Shown piece after piece: positions 17,298 to 25,585 of a stretch of DNA of 64,000 bases; position 1 is the first letter of the stretch, and each line of letters begins with the position of its first letter. The stretch is taken from the NCBI GenBank assembly GCA_947502595.1, contig CANNAM010000001.1, forward strand, positions 124,001 through 188,000, read 5' to 3'. The notes under the pieces were generated by a model. That model did not search any database and was not told the origin of the DNA. It saw only the letters and a list, made by a program, of their open reading frames with translations. Origin of the DNA: an uncultured Marinicella sp. (GTDB taxonomy: Bacteria; Pseudomonadota; Gammaproteobacteria; Xanthomonadales; Marinicellaceae). The position numbers and the translations under genes were made by a program.

Positions 17298-18974
17298 ATG
17301 CTGTCAGCACTCAGAAAATCAATTCAAAGTAAACCTTCAGGTTTTGAAATACAAAGCAATATTCTTGCCGGCTTGACTGTTGGTGTTATTGCCCTACCGC
17401 TTTCTATGGCTTTGGCAATAGCCAGTGGTGTACCGCCACAACATGGGCTTTATACGGCGATATTTGCCGCAATCATTGCCCTTGCTGGAGGTTCTAAAGT
17501 CAACATTTCAGGGCCTACAGCCGCCTTTGTGGTGGTGTTGTTGCCCATTGTGCAACAATACGGCTTGGGTGGCTTGTTAATCAGTGGGTTCATGGCAGGC
17601 CTGATACTGGTTTTGATGGGCCTGGGTAAACTTGGTAGGTTGATTGAAATTGTACCTTACCCAGTCACGGTTGGCTTTACCGCAGGAATTGCAGTGGTTA
17701 TTGCAACCTTGCAAATCCCGGACTTTTTGGGTTTGGAGGTTGACTTGTTTGATGGTCACTATATCGATAAGTTGTGGTTGCTGATTCAAGCCATTCCTAC
17801 CGTCAACTGGCAAGAACTGCTGATCAGTGGTTTAACTTTTATCACCCTTTTACTGTGGTCAAAGCTGCGCTCAAGGGTGCCAGGTCATTTGATTGCCTTG
17901 TTGTTGGGATCTGTTGTGGCTTGGCTGATCAGTTATTGGTTTGATGGTTTTTCAGTGGCAACCATCGGCAGTCGATTCAGTTATGTTGTTGATGGGGTCA
18001 TCGGCAATGGTATACCAGCGATACTTCCCACATTTGAGTGGCCCTGGAATTTGCCTGATGCCAGTGGTCAACCGATTGGCATCAGTTTTGAATTGGTGCG
18101 TTTATTGTTGCCAGCTGCAATTACCATAGCGATATTGGGTTCCTTGGAGTCACTGTTGTGCGCAGTAGTCGCCGATGGGATGTCAGGCAAAAAACACAAT
18201 CCCAACGATGAACTCGTTGGCCAGGGCATAGGTAATATGTTGGTGCCTTTTTTCGGTGGCTTACCAGCCACTGCAGCCATTGCTCGAACCGCAGCCAGTG
18301 TGAAAGCCGGCGGCAGTATGCCATTGGCTTCAGTGGTTCACAGTCTGTTTATTTTGGTGGCTATTTTGGTGTTGGCCCCCTTACTGTCATACATTCCAAT
18401 GGCGTCTATGGCTGCTTTGTTGATCATGGTGGCCTGGAACATGAGTGAGGCCAAGCATTTTATCCGTACCATCAGGATAGCACCTAAAGACGATATTATG
18501 GTGCTAGTGCTGTGCTTTTCGCTGACTGTGCTGTTTGACATGACGGTGGCTGTGGCCGTTGGCATGGGGTTGGCAGCCATGCTGTTCATTCGCAGAAGCA
18601 TCAGTTTAACCGCCACCACAGCTATTGAAAATGATCATGCAGATCATCATTTGCCAGATGACACCATTATTTATACCATCAATGGTCCGTTGTTTTTTGG
18701 CACCGCCCGAAAAGCACTTAAAACCATATCTTTGGTATCTCCTGAAATACGCACCATAGTTCTGGACATGAAAGAAGTTACCATGCTGGATGTCAGTGCG
18801 ATAGTTGCATTGGAATCCATCGCTGAAGATTTGGCTAAAAAAGACGTTAAACTGGTTATCAGCAAATTACAGCCACGTATGATTCAAAAATTGGCTCGTG
18901 CTGGCATTGAGGCAAAACCAGGCGAAATTGAATTTTCAGCATCCATTGCCGCCAGTTTAAAACCGTTTGATTAA
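17298..18974 (+). CDS. SulP family anion transporter with STAS domain
   Basis: 558 aa. The N-terminal 430 residues form the multi-span SulP core, with LTVGVIALPLSMALAIASGVPP in TM1 and the conserved SGPTAAFVV and GGLPATAAIARTA segments. Residues about 450-555 are a cytoplasmic STAS domain (IVLDMKEVTMLDVSAIVALE). SulP proteins carry sulfate, bicarbonate or dicarboxylates; the closest familiar type is the DauA/YchM or BicA group, but the substrate cannot be assigned from sequence. No Shine-Dalgarno is obvious before the ATG. Conserved transport and STAS parts are complete. Confidence 0.9.
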   Translation: MLSALRKSIQSKPSGFEIQSNILAGLTVGVIALPLSMALAIASGVPPQHGLYTAIFAAIIALAGGSKVNISGPTAAFVVVLLPIVQQYGLGGLLISGFMAGLILVLMGLGKLGRLIEIVPYPVTVGFTAGIAVVIATLQIPDFLGLEVDLFDGHYIDKLWLLIQAIPTVNWQELLISGLTFITLLLWSKLRSRVPGHLIALLLGSVVAWLISYWFDGFSVATIGSRFSYVVDGVIGNGIPAILPTFEWPWNLPDASGQPIGISFELVRLLLPAAITIAILGSLESLLCAVVADGMSGKKHNPNDELVGQGIGNMLVPFFGGLPATAAIARTAASVKAGGSMPLASVVHSLFILVAILVLAPLLSYIPMASMAALLIMVAWNMSEAKHFIRTIRIAPKDDIMVLVLCFSLTVLFDMTVAVAVGMGLAAMLFIRRSISLTATTAIENDHADHHLPDDTIIYTINGPLFFGTARKALKTISLVSPEIRTIVLDMKEVTMLDVSAIVALESIAEDLAKKDVKLVISKLQPRMIQKLARAGIEAKPGEIEFSASIAASLKPFD

Positions 18975-19015
18975 GTCCATTGCTTCAATTGTGCTTGGTT
19001 GTACCTGGTCGCAAG

Positions 19016-19051
19016 ATAAAAAAACGGTAACCCAAGGATGGAATTACCGTT
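19016..19051 (-). terminator. rho-independent terminator of the secreted-protein gene
   Basis: On the minus strand AACGGTAA (19051-19044) pairs with TTACCGTT (19030-19023) around a 13-base loop and is followed by a run of T (19024-19016). It lies just past the stop of the gene at 19077-19907. Confidence 0.75.
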
Positions 19052-19076
19052 GTAAAATGCTGAATATAAAGCCAAC

Positions 19077-19907
19077 TCAATCAAAACCATTTTTGAAAAT
19101 CAAATCATTTTCATGGATCATCAAAGAAGTGATTTTTAGCGGATTCTCAGATTCGCCAAAGCTTAAGATGGTGTAAAACCAGCGCCATGTGCGGTTCTGA
19201 GGAGAGTAGTTAAGTATCCAATGGTTGTCGTAATTGAATTCATCCTTATAAACCCCGTCATCTGCTAGGCTGATGCCATACTCGCCAGTGGTCATCATAC
19301 TGATGGCGTTGATGTTTTTATATGCACCTATGCCATCAATAGTTGAGGTTGAATCATACTCTAAACTGAACACACTGCCATCATAACGTACCAGATCTGC
19401 AGCAACTACGGAAATAGAACCCACAGTGGCCGGACCATCAGTAGAGAAAATCAAGTCACCATTTTCAGCGTCAATGGTAAAGGCATTGATGTTGATGTTG
19501 CCAAAACCCTGAGTCACCGCATCAAAATAGAAACTAAAAGTGCTACAACTAAAATTGCTACAACGAATAATATCTGATTTCATAATACCGAAGCCATTGA
19601 TAGTGGTATCATTATCAAAAGAAAAATATTGAAATCCACCACTGTCTCGATGGTAACCATCTACTAAAGCACCTTTAACATCCCTGATTAACGAGGGCGT
19701 TAATGTAGCTGATGGCGCACTACCATCGACAAAATCTCTGACAACAGTATTACCGTACACATGAATATTATCTACGTTGATATAATCAATATTAGTTGAG
19801 TATTCAACCTCATCAACATAAAAAGGTATGGCTTGTCCATGAACATTTAGCACTGTGAATAGCAACATTAATATGACACTATATTTGGGTAAAGTCTGAA
19901 TATACAT
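19077..19907 (-). CDS. secreted protein with GFE-type C-terminal tail (unrecognised family)
   Basis: 276 aa from the ATG at 19907, which has an AGGAG site 7 bases upstream; a longer reading from 19949 overlaps the neighbouring gene and is rejected. Residues 1-25 look like a cleavable signal peptide ending near NVHGQA. The body holds two or three diverged repeats of about 45-50 residues with a pattern like INAFTIDAENGDLIFSTDG then ADLVRYDGS. I recall this repeat from other secreted bacterial proteins but cannot name it. The last residues, DLIFKNGFD, match the tails of two other secreted proteins in this window. It follows 19925-20620 by 17 bases, so the two are probably one operon. Confidence 0.75.
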   Translation of the reverse strand: MYIQTLPKYSVILMLLFTVLNVHGQAIPFYVDEVEYSTNIDYINVDNIHVYGNTVVRDFVDGSAPSATLTPSLIRDVKGALVDGYHRDSGGFQYFSFDNDTTINGFGIMKSDIIRCSNFSCSTFSFYFDAVTQGFGNININAFTIDAENGDLIFSTDGPATVGSISVVAADLVRYDGSVFSLEYDSTSTIDGIGAYKNINAISMMTTGEYGISLADDGVYKDEFNYDNHWILNYSPQNRTWRWFYTILSFGESENPLKITSLMIHENDLIFKNGFD

Positions 19908-19924
19908 CAGAATTCTCCTGTTAA

Positions 19925-20620
19925 TTATGGACATAATGAGCCACCACACACACTGTCGTTGGTGTATATGCCACAGCTGTTGCTGCCGTTATCAGTCAGG
20001 TAAACATTACTGCAGACCACTGCGACTATGCCGTTGCCTCTGTTGCCTCTGGCGTAGGAGTCTTTAACAAATAAATTACTGAAAATACCGTTACTGATGC
20101 CGGTGTTAAAGTTTCTGTTGGCCACACAATGACTGACCATGCCATTGATAACGGATATACCAAATTCATTTTCAGTGCTTTGGATGCTTTCAACCACATT
20201 GCCTCTGGAGCTTGATGAGGTCAAACTCACGCCAGTATCAAAGCCTTTGACGATGCCATTTTTTACTTTGATGTTATTCCTGCCCACTGCCGTAATGCCA
20301 TGCGCTGTCATGCCTGAATTGGTACAGACTAAAGTGCCGTTATCACCGGTGCAAGTTCTGGGTCCAATGATGGAAAAGCCATTCAAATCTAGCGTGACAT
20401 TGTTGCTGTTGATTTGAATCACACTGGTAGTGGTTGATGTTGAGACCATGTTGGAGGTGAGTTGGTAACTGCCTGGTTGGGTGATGGTTACTGGAAAACC
20501 GCCAGTATCTCCTGGAAAACAACCAAAACCATCACATACATCATTGATGGCGAACACGCCGTCAGCTGCCAATGCGTTACCAAACACCATTGTTGAACAT
20601 AAAATAATCATTTTTTTCAT
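19925..20620 (-). CDS. secreted right-handed beta-helix repeat protein
   Basis: 231 aa from the ATG at 20620, which follows AGGAG with an 8-base spacer; the frame is open to 20689 but that start has no support. It has a signal peptide of about 18 residues (MKKMIILCSTMVFGNALA). The rest has the parallel beta-helix pattern NNVTLDLNGFSIIGP followed by repeated short turns with Gly, Asn and hydrophobic ladders (NNIKVKNGIVKGFDTGVSL). Several Cys residues (CDGFGC, CTGD, CSNVYL, CGIY, CGGSLC) suggest disulfides outside the cytoplasm. Unlike three other secreted proteins nearby it lacks the GFE-type tail. Binding or enzymatic activity cannot be inferred. Confidence 0.75.
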   Translation of the reverse strand: MKKMIILCSTMVFGNALAADGVFAINDVCDGFGCFPGDTGGFPVTITQPGSYQLTSNMVSTSTTTSVIQINSNNVTLDLNGFSIIGPRTCTGDNGTLVCTNSGMTAHGITAVGRNNIKVKNGIVKGFDTGVSLTSSSSRGNVVESIQSTENEFGISVINGMVSHCVANRNFNTGISNGIFSNLFVKDSYARGNRGNGIVAVVCSNVYLTDNGSNSCGIYTNDSVCGGSLCP

Positions 20621-20799
20621 AAAATACTCCTGCTTGAATAGTTGAATTGAATGTACCTGAACGAATACTTCGTTTCTGGGTATGTACATCTATTCGAGAA
20701 TGGGCGTAAATTTATGACATGAATGCTTGAAATTGTGCCAGTCAGCAGTGTTTTATGTTTGTCTTTTAATGCCGCAAATTAGTGACTTCTCCTTTGTGG

Positions 20800-21759
20800 T
20801 TATCGTATAAAACGATCTGTGGCCTTTACCAGCTCACTGGCTATGGCAGGTTCAAAAGCTGAATGGCCGGCATCAGGAACCACAACCAGCTCGGCTTCAG
20901 GGAAAACCTGGTGCAAATCAAAAGCTGTTTGCATGGGGCAAACCACATCGTAGCGGCCTTGGATGATAATGGTAGGAATGTGGCGGATTTTGTCAATGTC
21001 ATCCAACAGCTGATTTTCATGAGTGAAAAAACCATCATTCATGAAGTAATGGTTCTCAATGCGAGCAAAAGCCAAGGCGAATTCAGGGTCAGCAGTGTCT
21101 TCAATGTGTTGTAAGTCCGGGTAAAGGTGACAGGTGGAACCTTCCCACACCGACCAACGCTCAGCAGCGGCTAATTGCACCTCTTTATCATCAGATAACA
21201 GGCGCCGCTGATAAGCCGCCATCATGTCATGGCGTTCATCGACTGGAATGTGTTCAAGGTATGCTTGCCAAGCATCGGGAAATATGCGACTGGCACCTGC
21301 TTGGTAAAACCATTGAAGCTCTTGTTTGCGCAGCAAGAAAATTCCCCTGAGCACCAGTTCAGACACCCGCTGAGGATGTTTTTCTGCATAGGCCAAAGCC
21401 AAGGTGCTGCCCCATGAACCGCCGAAAACTTGCCATTGTTCAATACCCAGCATCTCACGGATGGTTTCCATGTCAGAGGTTAAGTCCCAAGTGGTGTTGT
21501 CTTCAAGGCAGGCATGTGGTGTGCTGTTGCCACAACCACGTTGATCAAACTGAATGATGTGGTATTTGTCAGGGTTGAAAAATCTGCGGGTTTGCGCAGA
21601 AGTGCCACCGCCAGGTCCACCATGTACAAAAATCACTGGTTTGCCGTTGGGGTTGCCACTGCTTTCCCAATAGACTTGATGGGTCTGAGTGACTTGAAGG
21701 TGGCCAGATTTAAGCACCTCGGCGGCGGGGTAAAGTGGGTTCAATGCTTTGTTTGACAT
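20800..21759 (-). CDS. pip: proline iminopeptidase
   Basis: 319 aa. This alpha/beta-hydrolase removes N-terminal proline from peptides in the cytoplasm. The oxyanion-hole motif HGGPGGG (46-52), nucleophile elbow GGSWGS (Ser115), acid GRYDVVCP and final His in DAGHSAFEP are all present, as is the PIP-typical FDQRGCGNSTPH. The start is placed at ATG 21759 by comparison with remembered family N-termini (LNPLYPAAE close to the start); an in-frame ATG at 21783 would add 8 residues. It is divergent from the transporter-pxpABC operon with about 100 bp between the starts. Confidence 0.93.
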   Translation of the reverse strand: MSNKALNPLYPAAEVLKSGHLQVTQTHQVYWESSGNPNGKPVIFVHGGPGGGTSAQTRRFFNPDKYHIIQFDQRGCGNSTPHACLEDNTTWDLTSDMETIREMLGIEQWQVFGGSWGSTLALAYAEKHPQRVSELVLRGIFLLRKQELQWFYQAGASRIFPDAWQAYLEHIPVDERHDMMAAYQRRLLSDDKEVQLAAAERWSVWEGSTCHLYPDLQHIEDTADPEFALAFARIENHYFMNDGFFTHENQLLDDIDKIRHIPTIIIQGRYDVVCPMQTAFDLHQVFPEAELVVVPDAGHSAFEPAIASELVKATDRFIR

Positions 21760-21857
21760 GTTGAGTTCAATTGCTGGGGGCATTTATTATGATTTTTTTT
21801 ATCCCCACATTCAAGCCAGCTCAGTTAAAATCATTGCAGTATGTTTCAGGAGCAATG

Positions 21858-23060
21858 ATGGCGAACAAATTTTCAATAGGTCCTGCCACTTTGGTGGCTG
21901 CGGCTTTTATTGGACCAGGCACAGTGACCACTTGCACACTGGCTGGGGCCAATTTTGGCTACGCCTTGATTTGGGCGCTGGTGTTTTCCGTGCTGGCTTG
22001 TATGTTGTTGCAGGAAATGTCGGCACGTTTGGGCGTGGTGACACAACAGGGTTTGGGCGAGGTTTTACAAACTCAGTTTAAACACCCGTTACTCAATACC
22101 GCAGTGTTTGCATTGGTGGCGGTGGCCATATTTATTGGCAACAGTGCCTATGAAGGTGGCAACATTGCTGGTGCTGCGTTGGGCTTGGCGGCCATTTTTC
22201 CGGAATTAAATTTTCCATGGCCGGTGTTGATTGTGGCATTGGCTTTTGTGGTGTTGGTACAAGGCAGTTATCAAGTGCTAGAAAAGGCATTGATTGGTTT
22301 GGTGTTGTTGATGAGTTTGGCCTTTGTCAGTACTTTTATCATGACCAAGCCAAATTTGGGTGATTTGTTTGCTGGTTTAACCCCTCAAGTACCTGATGGC
22401 GCCTGGTTAACAGTGATGGCATTGGTTGGAACCACAGTGGTGCCTTATAATTTGTTTTTACATGCCTCAGCGGTTAAAAACAAATGGCATGAAGCTGCTG
22501 ATCTGCCGCAGGTCAGGAAAGACACGGTGATTTCTATTGGTGTGGGTGGCTTGATATCTTTGGCGATTATTTCAACCGCTGCCGCAGCTTTTTTTGGCCA
22601 ACAAGTCAGCATCAATTCAGCCGCTGACATGTCGGTTCAGCTTGAACCTTTATTGGGTTCTTGGGCTTCGGTATCTATGGGCATGGGTTTATTCGCTGCC
22701 GGTATTTCATCATGCATCACGGCGCCATTGGCAGCTGCTTATGCAGTGGCAGGCATGTTGGGCTGGTCCACTACTGGCAAAGACTTGAAATTCAAAGCAG
22801 TGTGGGCGGTGGTGTTATTCAGTGGCTTGGCTTTTTCATTGTCAGGCTATAAACCCATCACCATCATTTGGTTTGCGCAAATTGCCAACGGTATTTTATT
22901 GCCTTTACTGGCGGCATTTTTGCTGTATGTGATGAACAGGTCTGATTTATTGGGTGCGTATAAAAACACGTGGTTACATAACCTGTTGGGTGCAGTGGTG
23001 ATTATATTGTCTATGTTTTTGGGGGGCAAATCGCTGTATTTTGCCTTTACATCAACATGA
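21858..23060 (+). CDS. Nramp-fold transporter lacking canonical metal ligands
   Basis: 400 aa, about 11 membrane spans. It aligns with Nramp/MntH in TM1 (AAFIGPGTVTTCTLAGANFG, 15-34) and TM6 (GTTVVPYNLFLHAS). Classical Nramp transporters bind Mn/Fe with Asp and Asn of DPGN in TM1 and Met of the TM6 MPHN motif. Here these are GPGT (19-22) and VVPYN (194-198), so all three side chains are missing. The gene overlaps pxpA by four bases (ATGA) and leads the 5-oxoprolinase genes; B. subtilis ycsG, another Nramp-like gene, sits next to its pxpA (ycsF). The start at 21858 has AGGAG five bases upstream; an adjacent ATG at 21855 and a far upstream frame from 21771 are less likely. Confidence 0.85.
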   Translation: MANKFSIGPATLVAAAFIGPGTVTTCTLAGANFGYALIWALVFSVLACMLLQEMSARLGVVTQQGLGEVLQTQFKHPLLNTAVFALVAVAIFIGNSAYEGGNIAGAALGLAAIFPELNFPWPVLIVALAFVVLVQGSYQVLEKALIGLVLLMSLAFVSTFIMTKPNLGDLFAGLTPQVPDGAWLTVMALVGTTVVPYNLFLHASAVKNKWHEAADLPQVRKDTVISIGVGGLISLAIISTAAAAFFGQQVSINSAADMSVQLEPLLGSWASVSMGMGLFAAGISSCITAPLAAAYAVAGMLGWSTTGKDLKFKAVWAVVLFSGLAFSLSGYKPITIIWFAQIANGILLPLLAAFLLYVMNRSDLLGAYKNTWLHNLLGAVVIILSMFLGGKSLYFAFTST

Positions 23061-23845
23061 CTCAGTGGCAAACAATAGACCTGAACTGTGACTTGGGTGA
23101 GTACGATGATTTGACTCAGGGAGAAAACGATGCCCAAATTATGCCGTTAATCAGTTCTTGTAACATTGCTTGTGGCGGCCATGCGGGTAACCAGCAGGTG
23201 ATAGAGCGCAGCATTGCACTGGCGATGGCGCATGCGGTTAAAATCGGTGCTCACCCATCTTATCCGGACAGGACACACTTCGGTCGAAAGGTGATGCATT
23301 TACCTGCCAATGAGTTGCGAGTGGTGGTGCGTGAGCAGATCGCTGTACTCATTGCCGCAGCCCTAGACCAAGGTGTCCATGTGGCCCATGTTAAGCCACA
23401 TGGCGCATTATACAACCAAGCCGCCTTGGACTTGAATTTGGCCTTATTGTTGGCTGAAACCATCGGAAGTTTCGAGCAAAACCTGTTATTTTATGGTCTG
23501 GCGCACTCTGCCATGGGTCAGGCAGCTGAACAAGTTGGCGTGCCTTTTGTGGCTGAGGGGTTCGCTGATCGGGCCTACACAGTTAACCGAACATTACAGC
23601 CTCGCAGCGAACCGGGAGCCGTCATTGCCAGCGCTGAAGCGATGTTGCAACGGGTGATTAAACTTCTACAGACGGGACAGATGACGGCAGTTTCTGGTCA
23701 AAGTATTGAACTACAGATTGACACTTTGTGTTTACATGGCGACCACAAGGACGCTGTGCAGGCGGCCAAAACCTTGCATCAGGGCTTGTTGGCAGCTGGC
23801 TATGATATAAAAGCGCCCGTCTGTTCAGAGCACCGTCATGGGTGA
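23057..23845 (+). CDS. pxpA: 5-oxoprolinase subunit A (LamB/YcsF family)
   Basis: 262 aa. It has the family opening DLNCDLGE (8-15), then SSCNIACGGHAGN (33-45) and AHPSYPDR, and HVKPHGALYNQ in the middle. PxpA works with PxpB and PxpC to hydrolyse 5-oxoproline (pyroglutamate) to glutamate using ATP. Length is normal (about 250 aa). It is translationally overlapped on both sides: 4 bases with the transporter gene and 8 bases with pxpB, which supports one operon. Confidence 0.95.
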   Translation: MTQWQTIDLNCDLGEYDDLTQGENDAQIMPLISSCNIACGGHAGNQQVIERSIALAMAHAVKIGAHPSYPDRTHFGRKVMHLPANELRVVVREQIAVLIAAALDQGVHVAHVKPHGALYNQAALDLNLALLLAETIGSFEQNLLFYGLAHSAMGQAAEQVGVPFVAEGFADRAYTVNRTLQPRSEPGAVIASAEAMLQRVIKLLQTGQMTAVSGQSIELQIDTLCLHGDHKDAVQAAKTLHQGLLAAGYDIKAPVCSEHRHG

Positions 23846-24545
23846 GTTGCAGATCGACCACATCTTGCCGAATGGTGACTGCGGTTTATTGCTTCGATTT
23901 GCGGATACTGAACATCGATTGGCAGCCATTCACAGTTTAGCCGCTGACATGTTACGTTCGCCTTTGGCTGCAATGACCAATGTGATACCTGCTACCGACA
24001 GTTTGGTGTTGGTTTTTTCAAAGCCAGTCGACTTTACCTCGGGTTTAATCGATGAAATAAAGTTTCGAGTTGAGCAGCTAACCATTGGCCAAGGTCTGGT
24101 GCAGACCCATGAAATTCCAGTGTGCTATGCAGCTTCGCTGGCCAATGATTTAGAGGCTGTTTGCGCTGAGTTACAATGTTCACAGCAGCAATTGATTGAG
24201 CGCCATACAAATTCGGTTTACCGTGTAGATATGTTGGGATTCTTACCGGGGTTTGCCTATTTGTCTGGTAACCACCCGGCCATGCAGTTACCACGTAAAG
24301 CCACGCCCAGTTTACAAGTTGCCCAAGGCAGCATTGCCATTGCAGGGCAACAAACAGGTATATATTCATTGGCCAGTCCTGGTGGTTGGCATGTGATCGG
24401 GCGCACGCCAATTGCCTTGCTAGACTGGCAAAATAACAGCCAACCGATGTTGTTAAAACCGATGGATAAAGTCACTTTTATACCTATTAGCCTGACTGAA
24501 TTTCATGCCATGGAAGCAGCCGAGGAATCAACCAATGGGCATTGA
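23838..24545 (+). CDS. pxpB: 5-oxoprolinase subunit B (KipI-like)
   Basis: 235 aa. It has the carboxyltransferase subunit C/D (AHS1) pattern: GDCGLLLRF near the N-terminus, VCYAA in the centre, MLGFLPGFAYLSG (about 134-146), PRKATPSLQVAQGSIAIAG and SPGGWHVIGRTP near the end. Together with PxpC it forms the module that pairs with PxpA for ATP-dependent 5-oxoproline hydrolysis; in B. subtilis the homologue KipI also inhibits sporulation kinase KinA. It overlaps pxpA by 8 bases and pxpC by 11 bases. Confidence 0.93.
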   Translation: MGELQIDHILPNGDCGLLLRFADTEHRLAAIHSLAADMLRSPLAAMTNVIPATDSLVLVFSKPVDFTSGLIDEIKFRVEQLTIGQGLVQTHEIPVCYAASLANDLEAVCAELQCSQQQLIERHTNSVYRVDMLGFLPGFAYLSGNHPAMQLPRKATPSLQVAQGSIAIAGQQTGIYSLASPGGWHVIGRTPIALLDWQNNSQPMLLKPMDKVTFIPISLTEFHAMEAAEESTNGH

Positions 24546-25440
24546 AGTCTTACAAGCGGGTACATTCACCACAGTACAAGACAAGGGGCGTTATGGTTGG
24601 GCACATTTGGGGGTGCCAGTGGCAGGGTGTATGGACCAGCAGTCAGCGCAGTTGGCCAATTGGATGGTGGGCAATCAACCCACTTCGGCGGTGTTAGAGA
24701 TGACTTGGACTGGTATGGAATTCACCTGCCAAGTGGACTGTTCAATGGCGCTGGCAGGTGCGGAATTTGAGTGCAGTCTGAATGGCCGTATTATCAACAC
24801 CGACCAAGTCATCAATTTGCGCATTGGTGATCATTTTAAAATGCATCGTTTGCTGCAAGGTGTCAGGGCTTATTTGGCTTTCGCCGGTGGTTTTGATTTA
24901 ACTGCAGTTGGTGGTAGTTACAGTACCTTGGTAGTGGCTGGCTTGGGAGGTTATGCTGGCCGGAGTTTACAAGCAGGTGATGTCTTGCGCTTAAAACAAC
25001 CGACCACAGTGGCCAGCAAAACCAAACCACAGTGGAAAAAATTAAAGCGCCAATCGATTCATGTCATCAGGGCGATGCCAGGGCCTGAATACGACTGTTT
25101 TACCCCAGCTGTTATTAGGCAGGCATTTGGCCAAGCCTATCAATTATCCAGTGCTGCAAATCGACAAGGATTCAGGTTGATTGCTGCGGCCATTGAAACC
25201 CCTAAAGGTTTTCATATGAACAGTTCTGGCTTGGTGCCGGGCAGTTTGCAAGTGACACCTGATGGGCAAACTATTTTGGCCATGCAAGATGCGCAAACCA
25301 CGGGTGGTTACCCCCGAATATTGGTTGTTGATCAGTCCCAAATCCATCAGTTGGCTCAGATTCGAACTGATGAGGACGTTTATTTTTATGTAGGGCATGA
25401 TCAACGCAAAGTGGTCAAATTAGCAGCGAATTACCAGTGA
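24535..25440 (+). CDS. pxpC: 5-oxoprolinase subunit C (KipA-like, biotin-dependent carboxyltransferase family)
   Basis: 301 aa. AHS2 domain: GTFTTVQDKGRYGWAHLG at the N-terminus, then GVPVAGCMDQQSAQLAN, AYLAFAGGFDL in the middle, and MNSSGLVPGSLQVTPDGQ with TTGGYPRI at the end. This is the third subunit of prokaryotic 5-oxoprolinase. The start is the ATG at 24535, eight bases after GAGGA; a longer frame from 24505 would lie deep inside pxpB. It is the last gene of the operon; 121 bp later a secreted-protein gene begins on the same strand. Confidence 0.94.
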   Translation: MGIEVLQAGTFTTVQDKGRYGWAHLGVPVAGCMDQQSAQLANWMVGNQPTSAVLEMTWTGMEFTCQVDCSMALAGAEFECSLNGRIINTDQVINLRIGDHFKMHRLLQGVRAYLAFAGGFDLTAVGGSYSTLVVAGLGGYAGRSLQAGDVLRLKQPTTVASKTKPQWKKLKRQSIHVIRAMPGPEYDCFTPAVIRQAFGQAYQLSSAANRQGFRLIAAAIETPKGFHMNSSGLVPGSLQVTPDGQTILAMQDAQTTGGYPRILVVDQSQIHQLAQIRTDEDVYFYVGHDQRKVVKLAANYQ

Positions 25441-25585
25441 TGTAGCAGTTTTCAAGTAAATTTCAGGATAATTTCAGGTGTTTTTCAGACATCATTTTCA
25501 CCCGCTTCGTAAAATTTCACTCAAGTATTCAACCAGCAAAAGCTGAGCAGTTGAATGAGTTTTGAATAATCAGAGGAGTAAAGTT

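Noticed and set aside
21771-21857. Longer N-terminus of the Nramp-fold protein
   Set aside because: It would start at TTG 21771 without a ribosome site, while AGGAG precedes the ATG at 21858 and the family N-terminus begins there.
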